The notes beneath the pieces were generated by a model, which had not been told where the DNA came from, made no database searches, and was given only the letters and a program-made list of their open reading frames with translations. The translations under genes were made by a program, and so were the position numbers. DNA of 64,000 nucleotides from Mucilaginibacter xinganensis (lineage in GTDB: Bacteria > Bacteroidota > Bacteroidia > Sphingobacteriales > Sphingobacteriaceae): assembly GCA_026225055.1 (NCBI GenBank), contig JAMFSA010000254.1, positions 1-64,000 of the forward strand, written 5' to 3'. Shown here piece after piece: positions 8,335 through 17,883 of this stretch; the stretch's first letter is position 1, and every line of letters starts with the position of its first letter.

Positions 8335-10311
8335 TTATTTAATCTTTTCAAACCTTGCAGCCCAGCCGCCGCCCGATGCCAGGCTTATACTTAATTTATC
8401 GTTAGCGGTTACAGTTGTTACCGTTTTTTTATAATCGGTGGCATCCTTATTGGCATTTATTCCATCTTCAAAAAATATAGCGCGATAGCTGCCATTTCTT
8501 AGAAAAGATAGGTCAATAGTTAAATTTCTTTGGTCCCAATTGGTCATGGCGCCCGCATACCAGGTTGTGCCTTTACGGCGCGCTATACATACATATTCAC
8601 CCACTTTTCCGTCTAAGGCCTTAGTTTCATCAAAAGTTGTAGGCACGGCAGCTATATAATCCGTGCATTCCTGTTCACGTTGGTATATAGCGGGGTTATC
8701 AGCAAGCATTTGTAGCGGTGCTTCAAATATAGTGTACATAGCCAACTGGTGGCACCGCGTTCCCTGTGTCATAGGGTTGGAGTTCACCGGGCGATAGCTA
8801 TCTTTAGTTGCATTACGCATGCCTCCCGGCGTATAATCCATAGGCCCGGAAACCATGCGTATAAAAGGGATGGTTACATCATAAATTGGCTGATCCGTAG
8901 TTCCCCATTTCATATTTTCCAGCCCTTTAACGCCTTCAAAGTTAATAACGTTAGGATAAGTGCGTTGCAAGCCGCTGGGTTTATACATGCCATGAAAGTC
9001 GACAATTAAATGATTGTCGGCAGCTTTTTGAGCTATTTGGTACAAAGAGTTTACCATTTTTTGGTCATCGCGGTCAATAAAATCAATTTTAAAACCTTTT
9101 ACGCCCATTTTTGAGAACTTGCCGAATATGCCATCAATATTATTATGTAAAGCATACCAGCTCGACCACAAGATAATTCCTACATTTTTTTGCCTGGCGT
9201 AATCAACAATTTGTTGCACATCAATTTTAAAATCGCTCAGGTCGTTATCTGCCGACCACCCTTCATCCAAAATTACATACTCAAGTTTGTTTGCCGCGGC
9301 GAAATCAATATAGTATTTGTAAGTAGGTATATTAACCCCGGCTTTAAAGTTAACGTGTGACAGGTTCCAGTCGTTCCACCAGTCCCAGGCCACCTTGCCT
9401 GGCTTTATCCATGAATCGTCTTTTAACCTCGACGGTTCTGCCAGCCTTTGCATCATATCATTATCAGCCAATTGTTTATCATCATTGCTAATAACAACCA
9501 CGCGCCATGGAAAGCTACGTGTACCAGCTGTTTTTGCTATGTAGTTTGCACGGTTGTTTACTACATAATTGATATTGTGATAGCCACCGGTAGTTTCTTC
9601 GGTTGGGTATTTTGCAAATGTACCCTGGAGTCCTTGCCGCCCGCCCGATGTTAAATACATTCCTGGATAATCCTGTAGATCGGCCTCCAGTATTACTGCC
9701 TTTTTCTGCTCGCCTACATCTACCAAAACAGGTAAAAATGCTAATGAATCCGGTGTTAATTCAGACAGGTTCATATGGCCGTAATGTGCCTCAAATGAGG
9801 TGGTGAACTTGTCGTGATTACGGTAGTCGTTTACGAATGGGAGGAATGCCTTGTCATCCTGCTTAAAATTAAAGTTGGCTTCTTCATTAATGATCGTCAT
9901 ACTATCCTTTCGCATAGTGAAAAAACGATAAGCCACACCATCGTTATAAGCCCTGAAAATTATTCCGTAATTACCCTTAAAATTAAGGGTAAGCTGGTTG
10001 TAATTATCCTCCACCTGTTTCTTTTTATAAATAGGGGTATTAATGATCTCGTTTACAGTAAGTGTTTTAGCACTTACAATTTTGGGGTCTTTACCAAGTA
10101 CCGTTCCATCTGATAAAATAATTGAAATTTCGGAAGGAGTAATAATTTCGGTACTGCCGCTATTAACCGACCAGCTTATAGTATTCTGGTTTGTTACGGT
10201 TAAGTTGATCGCCCCGTCGGGAGATTTTAGCTGGTTTTGTTTGGAGGGTTGGGCGAGCGATGTAAATACGGTAAATGTCAGACATAAGAACGTCAGGTTT
10301 TTTTTGTTCAT
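8335..10311 (-). CDS. GH97 alpha-glycosidase (alpha-galactosidase-type residues)
   Basis: Periplasmic exo-alpha-glycosidase of the SusB family. A signal peptide ends near residue 21. The N-terminal beta-sandwich runs to about residue 300, followed by the catalytic barrel (KVAWDWWNDWN, YVILDEGWS) and a C-terminal beta domain. The GH97 family splits into inverting glucosidases, which use a Glu base, and retaining galactosidases, which use an Asp nucleophile. Here the segment GFKIDFIDRDDQ places an Asp (410) at the retaining-type position, with Glu464 (GLENM) a likely acid/base. An alpha-galactosidase trimming galactose from galactomannan or similar side chains is therefore favoured. The length of 658 residues is normal. 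It is transcribed divergently from the GH2 mannosidase. Confidence 0.88.
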   Translation of the reverse strand: MNKKNLTFLCLTFTVFTSLAQPSKQNQLKSPDGAINLTVTNQNTISWSVNSGSTEIITPSEISIILSDGTVLGKDPKIVSAKTLTVNEIINTPIYKKKQVEDNYNQLTLNFKGNYGIIFRAYNDGVAYRFFTMRKDSMTIINEEANFNFKQDDKAFLPFVNDYRNHDKFTTSFEAHYGHMNLSELTPDSLAFLPVLVDVGEQKKAVILEADLQDYPGMYLTSGGRQGLQGTFAKYPTEETTGGYHNINYVVNNRANYIAKTAGTRSFPWRVVVISNDDKQLADNDMMQRLAEPSRLKDDSWIKPGKVAWDWWNDWNLSHVNFKAGVNIPTYKYYIDFAAANKLEYVILDEGWSADNDLSDFKIDVQQIVDYARQKNVGIILWSSWYALHNNIDGIFGKFSKMGVKGFKIDFIDRDDQKMVNSLYQIAQKAADNHLIVDFHGMYKPSGLQRTYPNVINFEGVKGLENMKWGTTDQPIYDVTIPFIRMVSGPMDYTPGGMRNATKDSYRPVNSNPMTQGTRCHQLAMYTIFEAPLQMLADNPAIYQREQECTDYIAAVPTTFDETKALDGKVGEYVCIARRKGTTWYAGAMTNWDQRNLTIDLSFLRNGSYRAIFFEDGINANKDATDYKKTVTTVTANDKLSISLASGGGWAARFEKIK

Positions 10312-10657
10312 CAGGTTTATCTATTAACTATGGATTGATATATTAAGATATCAGGTTTAATAATTATGGAAAGTTAAAGCAACTATATTACTTCTGTTAA
10401 CAGGTTTGATAACTTTTATAGCACTAATGTTAATGGCGATGGCTATTTCGCCTTAGGCAATAAGTCAAATTTTCTCGGCTACTTATATCATTATTAACAT
10501 TTATTATACAAAAAGTAACTTTTATGGCATTTTTAAAAACTAGTTAGCCATAAGTTTACAGCCTAAATCAATTGTGCCAATTCATACTAAATTTCACGTG
10601 CGTATTTTATTTTTTGTATAGCCTGCTCTAACCTCGATTATAAATGGCAATACAAAA
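10312..10657. other. Divergent intergenic region between GH97 and GH2 genes
   Basis: AT-rich 346-bp gap with both genes reading outward. It holds a 14-bp direct repeat (10410-10423 and 10516-10529) and an inverted pair TTATGGC/GCCATAA (10522-10528 and 10547-10553). A near-match to the -7 promoter box (TATTTTTTG, 10608-10616) precedes the GH2 gene. No small gene is convincing. Confidence 0.5.
10410..10529. repeat. Pair of 14-bp direct repeats, putative operator
   Basis: TAACTTTTATAGCA at 10410-10423 recurs as TAACTTTTATGGCA at 10516-10529 (13 of 14 identical), with starts 106 bp apart, close to ten helical turns. The position between two divergent glycosidase genes suggests a shared regulator site. 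Confidence 0.4.
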
Positions 10658-10696
10658 TTGAAGATGACACAGATCAAAATATTCACTCTTTTAAAC

Positions 10697-13264
10697 ATGA
10701 TCTTCAGATTTAAAAAATTACTTTTTTTGACGCTTTTAGCGTTATGCCTGTATAATGTTGTTCAGGCGCAGCAGGTTTTAAAATTGACCAGTGATTGGCA
10801 ATTCCGTAAAGTTGGGGACAGTACATGGAGCAATGCCATTATTCCCGGTACCGTACATACTGATCTGCTGAATAACAAGCAGATCGCCGACCCTTATTAT
10901 CGTACAAATGAAAAGGATCTGCAATGGATAGGCCGTGAAGACTGGCAATACAAAACCACGTTTAAAGTTGACGAGGCGCTGCTGAAAAGTGATAGGCTAT
11001 ACCTTGTTTTTGAAGGGTTGGATACTTACGCCGATGTATATGTGAACGGCACAAAGGTATTAGTGGCCGATAATATGTTCAGAACATGGAAAACCGATGT
11101 AAAGCCACAGCTTAAAAACGGTAATAACACATTGATGGTGTATTTTCATTCGCCTATTAAAACAGGTGAGGCCTTGTATAATAGCTTACCCTTCAGGGTG
11201 CCGGCCAGTGATAATGACCAGGTTTCGCCCAAGGTAAGCGTTTTTACACGTAAGGCTGGCTATCATTACGGATGGGATTGGGGCCCACGATTTGTTACCT
11301 CGGGCATATGGCGCCCTGTTTACCTGCAAGCCATGAATGGTGTTGCCATTAACGATCTTTTCATCAAACAAAAGCAGTTAACAGTAGAACAAGCATCACT
11401 GCAAGCCATATTAGAAGTTGAGAGCCTTACAGCAGGCGTGAAGCATCTGGAAGTTTTTGCAGATGGCAGCCCAGTGCCATTATATTCAAAAAACGTACAT
11501 CTGGATACAGGTAAAACCAATTTGGTTTGCAGCTTTAATTTAGCGCACCCGCAATTGTGGTGGCCCAATGGTTATGGTACGCACAAATTGTACAATTTTA
11601 AGGTTGTTTTAAAGGAAGGCCAAAAGGTAATAGCCGAAAAACAAGTGAAACACGGCATGCGTACTGTTGAATTGGTTCAGGAATCAGGCGAAAAAGGTAA
11701 TGGTTTTTATTTTTTGGTGAACGGGGTGAAAATATTTATGAAGGGTGCCAACTACATTCCCCAGGATAATTTTTTGCCGCGTGTTACCAAAGATCGTTAT
11801 GAGCATGTAATTAATACCGCTGTACTCAGCAACATGAATATGCTGCGCGTTTGGGGCGGGGGTATTTATGAAAATGATTTGTTTTATGATCTGTGCGATG
11901 AAAACGGCATACTCATATACCAGGATTTTATGTTTGCCTGCGCCATGGTGCCGCCTATGGAGGACTTTAAGCAAAATATTTATGAGGAGGCTGTACAAAA
12001 CGTAAAGCGCCTGCGCAACCATCCGTCAATAGCGTTGTATTGTGGTAACAATGAGGTAGCTGCTTATATGGGATCAAACTTTTGGGGAACTGCCAAGGGT
12101 GCGTTTAGGAATAGTCAGGATTCCATCACTATTATCAATGCGTATAAGGATGTATTTCACCAATTGTTACCGGCTGTAGTAAAAGCTTATGATGATGACA
12201 GGTTTTATTGGTCCACATCGCCGCAGGCCAATAATTATTCACTGTATAACCATGATAGCCGTACAACAGGTGATGTGCATTATTACTGGAATGTGGCAGC
12301 AGGGGATAAGCCAATGGAGGTTTACTTAGATAATGTAGGCCCGTTTATGACGGAATATGGTTTTCAATCATTCCCCAATATAGAAACGGTAAAAACGTTT
12401 GCCCTGCCGGCTGATTATGATATATATTCGGATGTAATGAAGTCGCACCAAAAATCATACACAGGTAATGGCGCTATTCTTACTTACATGAAAAAATGGT
12501 ATAAGGTGCCTGCTGCTTTTCCTGATTTTTTATATACAGGTCAGGTTCTACAAGCTGAGGGTATAAAATTAGCCATTGAAGCGCACAGGAGAGCCAAGCC
12601 TTTCTGCATGGGTTCATTATATTGGCAGTTAGATGATTGCTGGCCGGTAGCCTCATGGGCAAGCATGGATTATTACGGGCATTGGAAGGCCCTGCAATAC
12701 GAAGCCAAACGAGGCTTTGCAAAAGTGCTGGTTTCTCCGGAAGTAAAGAACGATACATTAAATGTGTATGTAGTATCTGATAGCTTAAAGGCTATTAATG
12801 GCCAGCTACAGGTACGGTTAATGGATCTTAACGGGAAGGTTTTAAGTCAGAAGAATATACTATCTCTAATACCTGCCAATAGCAGTGGTAACTTTTACAG
12901 CGTAGCGGTAAGCGATCTGTTAAAGGGAGCAGACCATAAAAATATAGTATTTAATGTTCGCTTGTTACAACAGGGTAGGGAGCTATCACAAAACAATTTT
13001 TACTTTGAGCACCCTAAAGATCTTGCCTTAACCAAGCCCAATATTAAATATACGCTAACAAAAATAGGAGATACCTATGCACTCAAACTGAGTGCCTCAA
13101 ATCTGCTAAAAGATCTGCGTGTTTCGGTTGATGATGATTCTATTATTTTTTCTGATAATTATTTTGACTTAGTTCCGGGTGAAGAGAAAACGGTAACCTT
13201 TAAATCAAACAAAATACTTACAAAAAGTAATGTTAACTTTTTGAGTATAAATGATTTGAATTAG
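10697..13264 (+). CDS. GH2 beta-mannosidase
   Basis: Periplasmic exo-enzyme that removes beta-linked mannose from the non-reducing end of manno-oligosaccharides. The start at 10697 is preferred because it gives a clean signal peptide (MIFRFKKLLFLTLLALC... ending VQAQ); the frame also extends upstream to an ATG at 10664 and a TTG at 10658. Domain order is the GH2 sugar-binding domain, an immunoglobulin-like domain, the TIM barrel and C-terminal beta domains. The motif NMLRVWGGGIYE is characteristic of beta-mannosidases. The acid/base Glu453 lies in LYCGNNE and the nucleophile Glu553 in FMTEYGFQS. About 855 residues is the normal size. The GH35 gene follows after 111 bp on the same strand, probably co-transcribed. 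Confidence 0.92.
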   Translation: MIFRFKKLLFLTLLALCLYNVVQAQQVLKLTSDWQFRKVGDSTWSNAIIPGTVHTDLLNNKQIADPYYRTNEKDLQWIGREDWQYKTTFKVDEALLKSDRLYLVFEGLDTYADVYVNGTKVLVADNMFRTWKTDVKPQLKNGNNTLMVYFHSPIKTGEALYNSLPFRVPASDNDQVSPKVSVFTRKAGYHYGWDWGPRFVTSGIWRPVYLQAMNGVAINDLFIKQKQLTVEQASLQAILEVESLTAGVKHLEVFADGSPVPLYSKNVHLDTGKTNLVCSFNLAHPQLWWPNGYGTHKLYNFKVVLKEGQKVIAEKQVKHGMRTVELVQESGEKGNGFYFLVNGVKIFMKGANYIPQDNFLPRVTKDRYEHVINTAVLSNMNMLRVWGGGIYENDLFYDLCDENGILIYQDFMFACAMVPPMEDFKQNIYEEAVQNVKRLRNHPSIALYCGNNEVAAYMGSNFWGTAKGAFRNSQDSITIINAYKDVFHQLLPAVVKAYDDDRFYWSTSPQANNYSLYNHDSRTTGDVHYYWNVAAGDKPMEVYLDNVGPFMTEYGFQSFPNIETVKTFALPADYDIYSDVMKSHQKSYTGNGAILTYMKKWYKVPAAFPDFLYTGQVLQAEGIKLAIEAHRRAKPFCMGSLYWQLDDCWPVASWASMDYYGHWKALQYEAKRGFAKVLVSPEVKNDTLNVYVVSDSLKAINGQLQVRLMDLNGKVLSQKNILSLIPANSSGNFYSVAVSDLLKGADHKNIVFNVRLLQQGRELSQNNFYFEHPKDLALTKPNIKYTLTKIGDTYALKLSASNLLKDLRVSVDDDSIIFSDNYFDLVPGEEKTVTFKSNKILTKSNVNFLSINDLN

Positions 13265-13375
13265 CGGGCGTTTTAACCAATTAATATAGCTTATCAATAC
13301 GTTAGCTTATTTATGCGATTGTCTGTAGCAGCGAGGTAACAATTAAACCAATTATAATAACCAAATGAACGTATT

Positions 13376-14998
13376 ATGTACAATCAGAAAATACTTTTAC
13401 TATCAATATTCACATTAATATTAAGCACGCAGTTTTGCGGCGCCCAAAACAACAACGGTATACCACAACTGGTAAAAACGGGAGGTGTTACCCAGTTATA
13501 TGTGGATAAAAAGCCATTCCTGATACTTGGGGGCGAATTAAATAATTCAACATCATCAAGCATAGCTTATATGCAACCTATATGGAAGCAGGTAAAAGCT
13601 TTAAATTTTAATACGGTTCTTACCCCGCTATCATGGGATCTGATTGAACCAAAAGAGGGAGAGTTTGATTTTACACTAGTTGATAGCCTGATAATTAACG
13701 CGCGGCAAAATAACATGCACCTTGTTTTTCTATGGCTGGCCAGCTGGAAAAATGGCATGTCGAGCTATGCGCCATTATGGGTAAAGGAGAACTACAAAAA
13801 GTATTTGCGAGTAAAAATACAAAACGGGCAAACTCAGGAAGTTTTATCTACACTGGCAGATGCTAACTGGCAGGCTGATTCCAAAGCTTTTGCGGCACTA
13901 ATGAAGCACATCCGCGAATTTGACGGAACCATTCATACGGTACTGATGATGCAGGTAGAAAATGAAGTAGGCATCCTTGGCGATTCTCGCGATCGTTCAG
14001 ATGCGGCGAATGCTGCATTTAATTCACCCATACCAAAAGAGTTGATCAATTACCTGGTAAAGAATAAAGATAACCTGGTGCCCGAAGTTAAAAAGCAATG
14101 GGAGCAAAGCGGGTTTAAAACATCAGGTAACTGGGAAACGGTTTTTGGCAAAGGTGTAAATTGCGATGAATTATTTATGGCCTGGAACTACGCCGGTTAC
14201 GTAAATAAAGTAACCGAAGCTGGTAAAAAGGAATACCCTATCCCCATGTATGCCAATGCCTGGCTTGACCAGGGGACTGATCCTAAACCCGGTGATTATC
14301 CGAGCGGTGGTCCGCTGGCACGTGTAATGGATATCTGGAAGGCTGGAACTACAGCCATAGATATTTTCGCTCCTGATCTGTATGTATCTGAATATGAAGA
14401 GCGCTGTCAGAAATTCACACAACATAGCAATCCGCTATTTATCCCCGAAATGAACAGCAGTGATGATGGCGCGCGTAATATCTTCATTGCTGTTGGTAAA
14501 TATAATGCCATTGGGGTTTCACCATTTGGGATAGATCATATTAAGGATGCTGAAAAATCAGGCTTTAGCAACAGCTATGCTATTTTAGAACAGTTGAGCC
14601 CGCTTATTTTAGATAAACAGCTTAAGCACGAAGTTACAGGCTTTGTAATTGATGAAAAAAATCCTGTTATTACCTGCCAAATGGGGGGCTATGAGCTGGA
14701 GATATCGCTGGATGAACTATTTGGTCATAAATCCAAATTAGGGTATGGGATAGTGATGACAGATGGCGATAATAAATTTATTGGCGCAGGCAGCGGGTTC
14801 AGAGTACAGTTTTATCCAATAGCAAAAAATAGTAAAACAATTATTGGCGTTTCAAATATAAACGAAGGCGTTTTTAAAGATGGTAATTGGATTGCTGGGC
14901 GCCGCTTAAATGGCGACGAGAACGACCAGGGCCGCGCGTGGCGATTTTCACCATGGCAGGTGGGCGTTGAAAAATGTACGGTATATAAATACGAATAG
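13376..14998 (+). CDS. GH35 beta-galactosidase (DUF5597-type)
   Basis: Exported retaining exo-beta-galactosidase. The signal peptide ends near residue 24 (FCGAQ). The barrel shows LILGGELNNS, TVLTPLSWDLIEPKEGEFDF, then MQVENEVG with the acid/base Glu197 and LFIPEMNSS with the nucleophile Glu358. At 540 residues with a beta C-terminal region it matches the short bacterial GH35 group carrying a DUF5597 domain. That group includes enzymes reported to act on galactosylated xyloglucan, for example from Cellvibrio. With the GH12 and GH29 genes this suggests side-chain removal from fucogalactosyl xyloglucan. Substrate is inferred. It follows the GH2 gene. Confidence 0.87.
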   Translation: MYNQKILLLSIFTLILSTQFCGAQNNNGIPQLVKTGGVTQLYVDKKPFLILGGELNNSTSSSIAYMQPIWKQVKALNFNTVLTPLSWDLIEPKEGEFDFTLVDSLIINARQNNMHLVFLWLASWKNGMSSYAPLWVKENYKKYLRVKIQNGQTQEVLSTLADANWQADSKAFAALMKHIREFDGTIHTVLMMQVENEVGILGDSRDRSDAANAAFNSPIPKELINYLVKNKDNLVPEVKKQWEQSGFKTSGNWETVFGKGVNCDELFMAWNYAGYVNKVTEAGKKEYPIPMYANAWLDQGTDPKPGDYPSGGPLARVMDIWKAGTTAIDIFAPDLYVSEYEERCQKFTQHSNPLFIPEMNSSDDGARNIFIAVGKYNAIGVSPFGIDHIKDAEKSGFSNSYAILEQLSPLILDKQLKHEVTGFVIDEKNPVITCQMGGYELEISLDELFGHKSKLGYGIVMTDGDNKFIGAGSGFRVQFYPIAKNSKTIIGVSNINEGVFKDGNWIAGRRLNGDENDQGRAWRFSPWQVGVEKCTVYKYE

Positions 14999-15259
14999 AT
15001 CAAGAGGAACCGATAACCAGTCTGTTCGCAGGTATCAGTAAAATTATAATTAGGTAACATATTTTAAGATTAGTCCATTTTTTTCGAGACGTTTAATGTG
15101 GGTTTTCTGAGACTTGTATTACATATTTGATGTAGGACGCTTGATTTTTAAAACACTATTTAATTGCTCAATAGCTATTAAGTTCGATTTTCCACCGCGC
15201 TATTGACTACAATAGAACAAACAATTTGAACAGACTTTGGGTTATGATATCACTTTAAC
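14999..15259. other. Intergenic gap between GH35 and PqiA-like genes
   Basis: A 261-bp AT-rich stretch separating the sugar block from the membrane/lipid block. It contains a near-consensus -7 box (CATATTTG, around 15125-15133) but no strong hairpin and no credible small gene. It probably holds the promoter for the run that starts at 15260. Confidence 0.35.
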
Positions 15260-16573
15260 ATGACCGGTTTGACAAAAAACACAACTTTTATTCCAAAACT
15301 TATCCTAATCATTGGATTAGCAATGCTGCTGTGCGTAGAGGGCTTTTTCGCATTAAGACTGTATACACTGTCCACCCAGCAAGAGCAGATCAAACAGGAT
15401 TACACAGATATTAATAATATTACGCTCGGCCTGATGTCTGTCGATAACTGGAAAGATAAAGTCGCGGACATTGTTAGTCACCAGGTAAAACACTTTAAAC
15501 TCACCCCGAAACAGAAAGAAGAACTACAGGTAGAAGTTGAGCAGGTAATCAACGCGCTAATTAATAAAGCGGAAGCATTAGTCAACAAACCGCAAAAGTC
15601 GCTTGGTGGCAAAATTAAACAGTTGGCAATCAAAACCTTTGTCAATACGGATAAGATCAGGGCTCAGGTACCTGAATTTGCGCGGTCGATAATTGCCAAA
15701 GTGGATAATCCAAAACAAAAAGCGCAGCTAAGCACGTTGGCGATGACTAAATTTAATGAGGCGCAGCATACCGGAAGCCTGGACAGCACTCATAAAGCCA
15801 ATCAGTCGCTTACTGACAAAATGTACCGGAGATACCATGTTTCGTCATCCGATGAACTGGATCATAAACTGAGTACATCACTGGAAAACATCCGGACAGA
15901 AACTTACGATTATTGTTTTGGCATGCTGGGCTGTATCCTGGCCGTATTGGCCTGCTGGTGGTTCTTGCGGAAACGGGTGGAACTGCACGCTGTACTGTTT
16001 ATCATGTCGCTATCATTCGCATTTATTTTACTGGCTGTCGGGCTTACCGCATCCATGATAGAGGTAGACGCGCGTATTAAATCGCTCGATTTCGTTTTAC
16101 TGGGCGAGCATATCCATTTTCAAAACCAGGTGTTATTTTATGAAAGCAAAAGTATTTTAGGCGTAGTAGAAGTACTGTTTAAACAACCTGCCGCAGACTC
16201 CTTAGCTGTGGGATTTCTGATCTTGTGTTTTAGCATTCTATTTCCGGTTACCAAACTTATCTCTACCGGCATTCACTTGCTCAGCAAACGAAAACTGGCC
16301 GAAAACCGGATCATCAAATTTTTCGCATTTCAATCGGGTAAATGGAGCATGGCAGATGTGATAGTGATCGCTATATTAATGACCTATATTGGGCTAAACG
16401 GCTTGCTGGACTACCAGCTGGCCAGTCTAAATATCAAAAGCGATGAGCTGACTGTACTTACTACCAACAATACGGCACTGCAGCCGGGTTATATCATTTT
16501 TATCAGTTTCGTATTGTATGGACTGATCCTGTCAACAATTTTAAAAGCTATTACCCCCTATGATGCGCACTAA
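15260..16573 (+). CDS. PqiA-like integral membrane protein, tandem copy 1
   Basis: Inner-membrane protein of 437 residues. One membrane segment lies near residues 13-33, then a charged, mainly helical soluble region from about 35 to 215 (EEQIKQDYTDIN..., QKSLGGKIKQLAIK), then about five more segments. The last part matches the paraquat-inducible protein A domain: FQNQVLFYESKSI and SGKWSMADVIVIAILM near residue 360. PqiA itself has two such domains with zinc-ribbon cysteines; here there is one and no CxxC pair. PqiA proteins work with MCE proteins in lipid transport between membranes, but no MCE gene is nearby. The N-terminal region is unfamiliar. The gene overlaps its paralogue by 14 bp. Role in envelope lipid homeostasis is inferred. 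Confidence 0.75.
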   Translation: MTGLTKNTTFIPKLILIIGLAMLLCVEGFFALRLYTLSTQQEQIKQDYTDINNITLGLMSVDNWKDKVADIVSHQVKHFKLTPKQKEELQVEVEQVINALINKAEALVNKPQKSLGGKIKQLAIKTFVNTDKIRAQVPEFARSIIAKVDNPKQKAQLSTLAMTKFNEAQHTGSLDSTHKANQSLTDKMYRRYHVSSSDELDHKLSTSLENIRTETYDYCFGMLGCILAVLACWWFLRKRVELHAVLFIMSLSFAFILLAVGLTASMIEVDARIKSLDFVLLGEHIHFQNQVLFYESKSILGVVEVLFKQPAADSLAVGFLILCFSILFPVTKLISTGIHLLSKRKLAENRIIKFFAFQSGKWSMADVIVIAILMTYIGLNGLLDYQLASLNIKSDELTVLTTNNTALQPGYIIFISFVLYGLILSTILKAITPYDAH

Positions 16574-17858
16574 ATTACCCAACATATTGCTGATTACGGG
16601 ACTGGGTATTTTACTGGCAAGTGCGGTTTGGTTTGGTTACCAGGTGCATATATCAGCCAAAGCACAGCAGGAAATTAAACAGGATTACAGCTTATCAAAC
16701 AGCGTAACCTTCGGGCTTTTCTCTGTCGATCAATGGCGAGATCGGCTATCAGAGGTAATTGACCACCAAATTAACGGTTATAGTATAACGCCGGAACAGA
16801 AAAAAGACATGCAGGCTGCGGTTGAAAAGGAACTCCGCACACTGGTTGCTAAAACCGTAGCAGAGATTGATAAGCCACAAAAAACCCTCGGCGGTAAACT
16901 TAAGAAAATGGCCTTTCATACGCTGGTGGATTCTAATGCCTTACAAGCACAAGTAAAACCCTTTGCCGAAACCATTATTCAAAAGGTAAGCAGCCCAGCT
17001 AGCCAGGCACGGTTAAAAGATATTGCAGCCAGTAAGATTGGTCAGTTGGAAAACCAAACCTACGACCATACCAGTGAGGCCAATGCAAAGGTAACGAACT
17101 ATATATACCAAAAATACCATGTATCGGACCCGATCGCATTTAATAAAACCGTTCACACCCGGCTTGGAGTAATATGGCGTAATACTATCAAGAACGCTTG
17201 TTCAATGTTAGGATGCGTACTTTTAGCATTAGCGTTCTGGTGGTTGATGCGTAAAACGGTACAATTGCAAACCACGCTGTTCGTTATAGCGCTGCTGTTT
17301 GCCGGGGTATTACTGGTAGTTGGCCTAACCTCACCCGTTATTGAAGTTGATGCGCGTATCCAATCGCTAAAATTTATGCTGTTAGGGGAGCAGGTGATCT
17401 TTCAGAACCAGGTGTTATTTTTTCAAAGTAAAAGTATTTGGGATATTATCACCACGTTGCTCAGTCAGCAAAAACCAGATGCGATAACTGTAGGTATTTT
17501 GATCCTGTTGTTTATCGTTGTTTTGCCCCTGCTTAGATTATTGGCGAAGGGAATACAACTTTTTGTAAGCAACAATAAAGTAGTAGATTACCTTGCATTT
17601 GAAGCCAGTAAATGGGACATGGCCGATGTTATGATCGTTGGCATGCTAATGACCTATATCGGTTTAAATGGTATTCTCAAAAGCCAGTTGGCTAATCTTA
17701 ATATTCATAATGATACCTTAACAACTAACACTGTTAATTATACTTCGCTACAGCCCGGCTATTTTATTTTCGTGGGCTATGTGTTTTTTGAGTTGGTGCT
17801 ATCATATATTTTAAAACGCATAACCCCCGGGTATGTTAGTCGCCGTAAAAAGAAATAG
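16560..17858 (+). CDS. PqiA-like integral membrane protein, tandem copy 2
   Basis: Paralogue of the preceding gene with the same layout over 432 residues: an N-terminal membrane segment, a helical extracytoplasmic region to about 205, and a PqiA-type domain. Shared motifs include IKQDYSLSN, KPQKTLGGKLKKMA, VIEVDARIQSL, FQNQVLFFQSKSI and SKWDMADVMIVGMLMTYIGL. The two starts and stops overlap by 14 bp, so the pair is translationally coupled and may form a heteromer. The C-terminus ends in a basic tail (YVSRRKKK). A single ancestral duplication explains the similarity. Two stem-loops lie in the gap to the next gene. Confidence 0.75.
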   Translation: MMRTKLPNILLITGLGILLASAVWFGYQVHISAKAQQEIKQDYSLSNSVTFGLFSVDQWRDRLSEVIDHQINGYSITPEQKKDMQAAVEKELRTLVAKTVAEIDKPQKTLGGKLKKMAFHTLVDSNALQAQVKPFAETIIQKVSSPASQARLKDIAASKIGQLENQTYDHTSEANAKVTNYIYQKYHVSDPIAFNKTVHTRLGVIWRNTIKNACSMLGCVLLALAFWWLMRKTVQLQTTLFVIALLFAGVLLVVGLTSPVIEVDARIQSLKFMLLGEQVIFQNQVLFFQSKSIWDIITTLLSQQKPDAITVGILILLFIVVLPLLRLLAKGIQLFVSNNKVVDYLAFEASKWDMADVMIVGMLMTYIGLNGILKSQLANLNIHNDTLTTNTVNYTSLQPGYFIFVGYVFFELVLSYILKRITPGYVSRRKKK

Positions 17859-17883
17859 CGGTAACCAGACCAGGAGCAATAAT

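Noticed and set aside
15260..17858. Direct assignment of the tandem membrane proteins as PqiA
   Set aside because: Only one PqiA-type domain is present per protein, the zinc-ribbon cysteines are missing, and no PqiB/MCE gene is adjacent, so only a PqiA-like label is justified.
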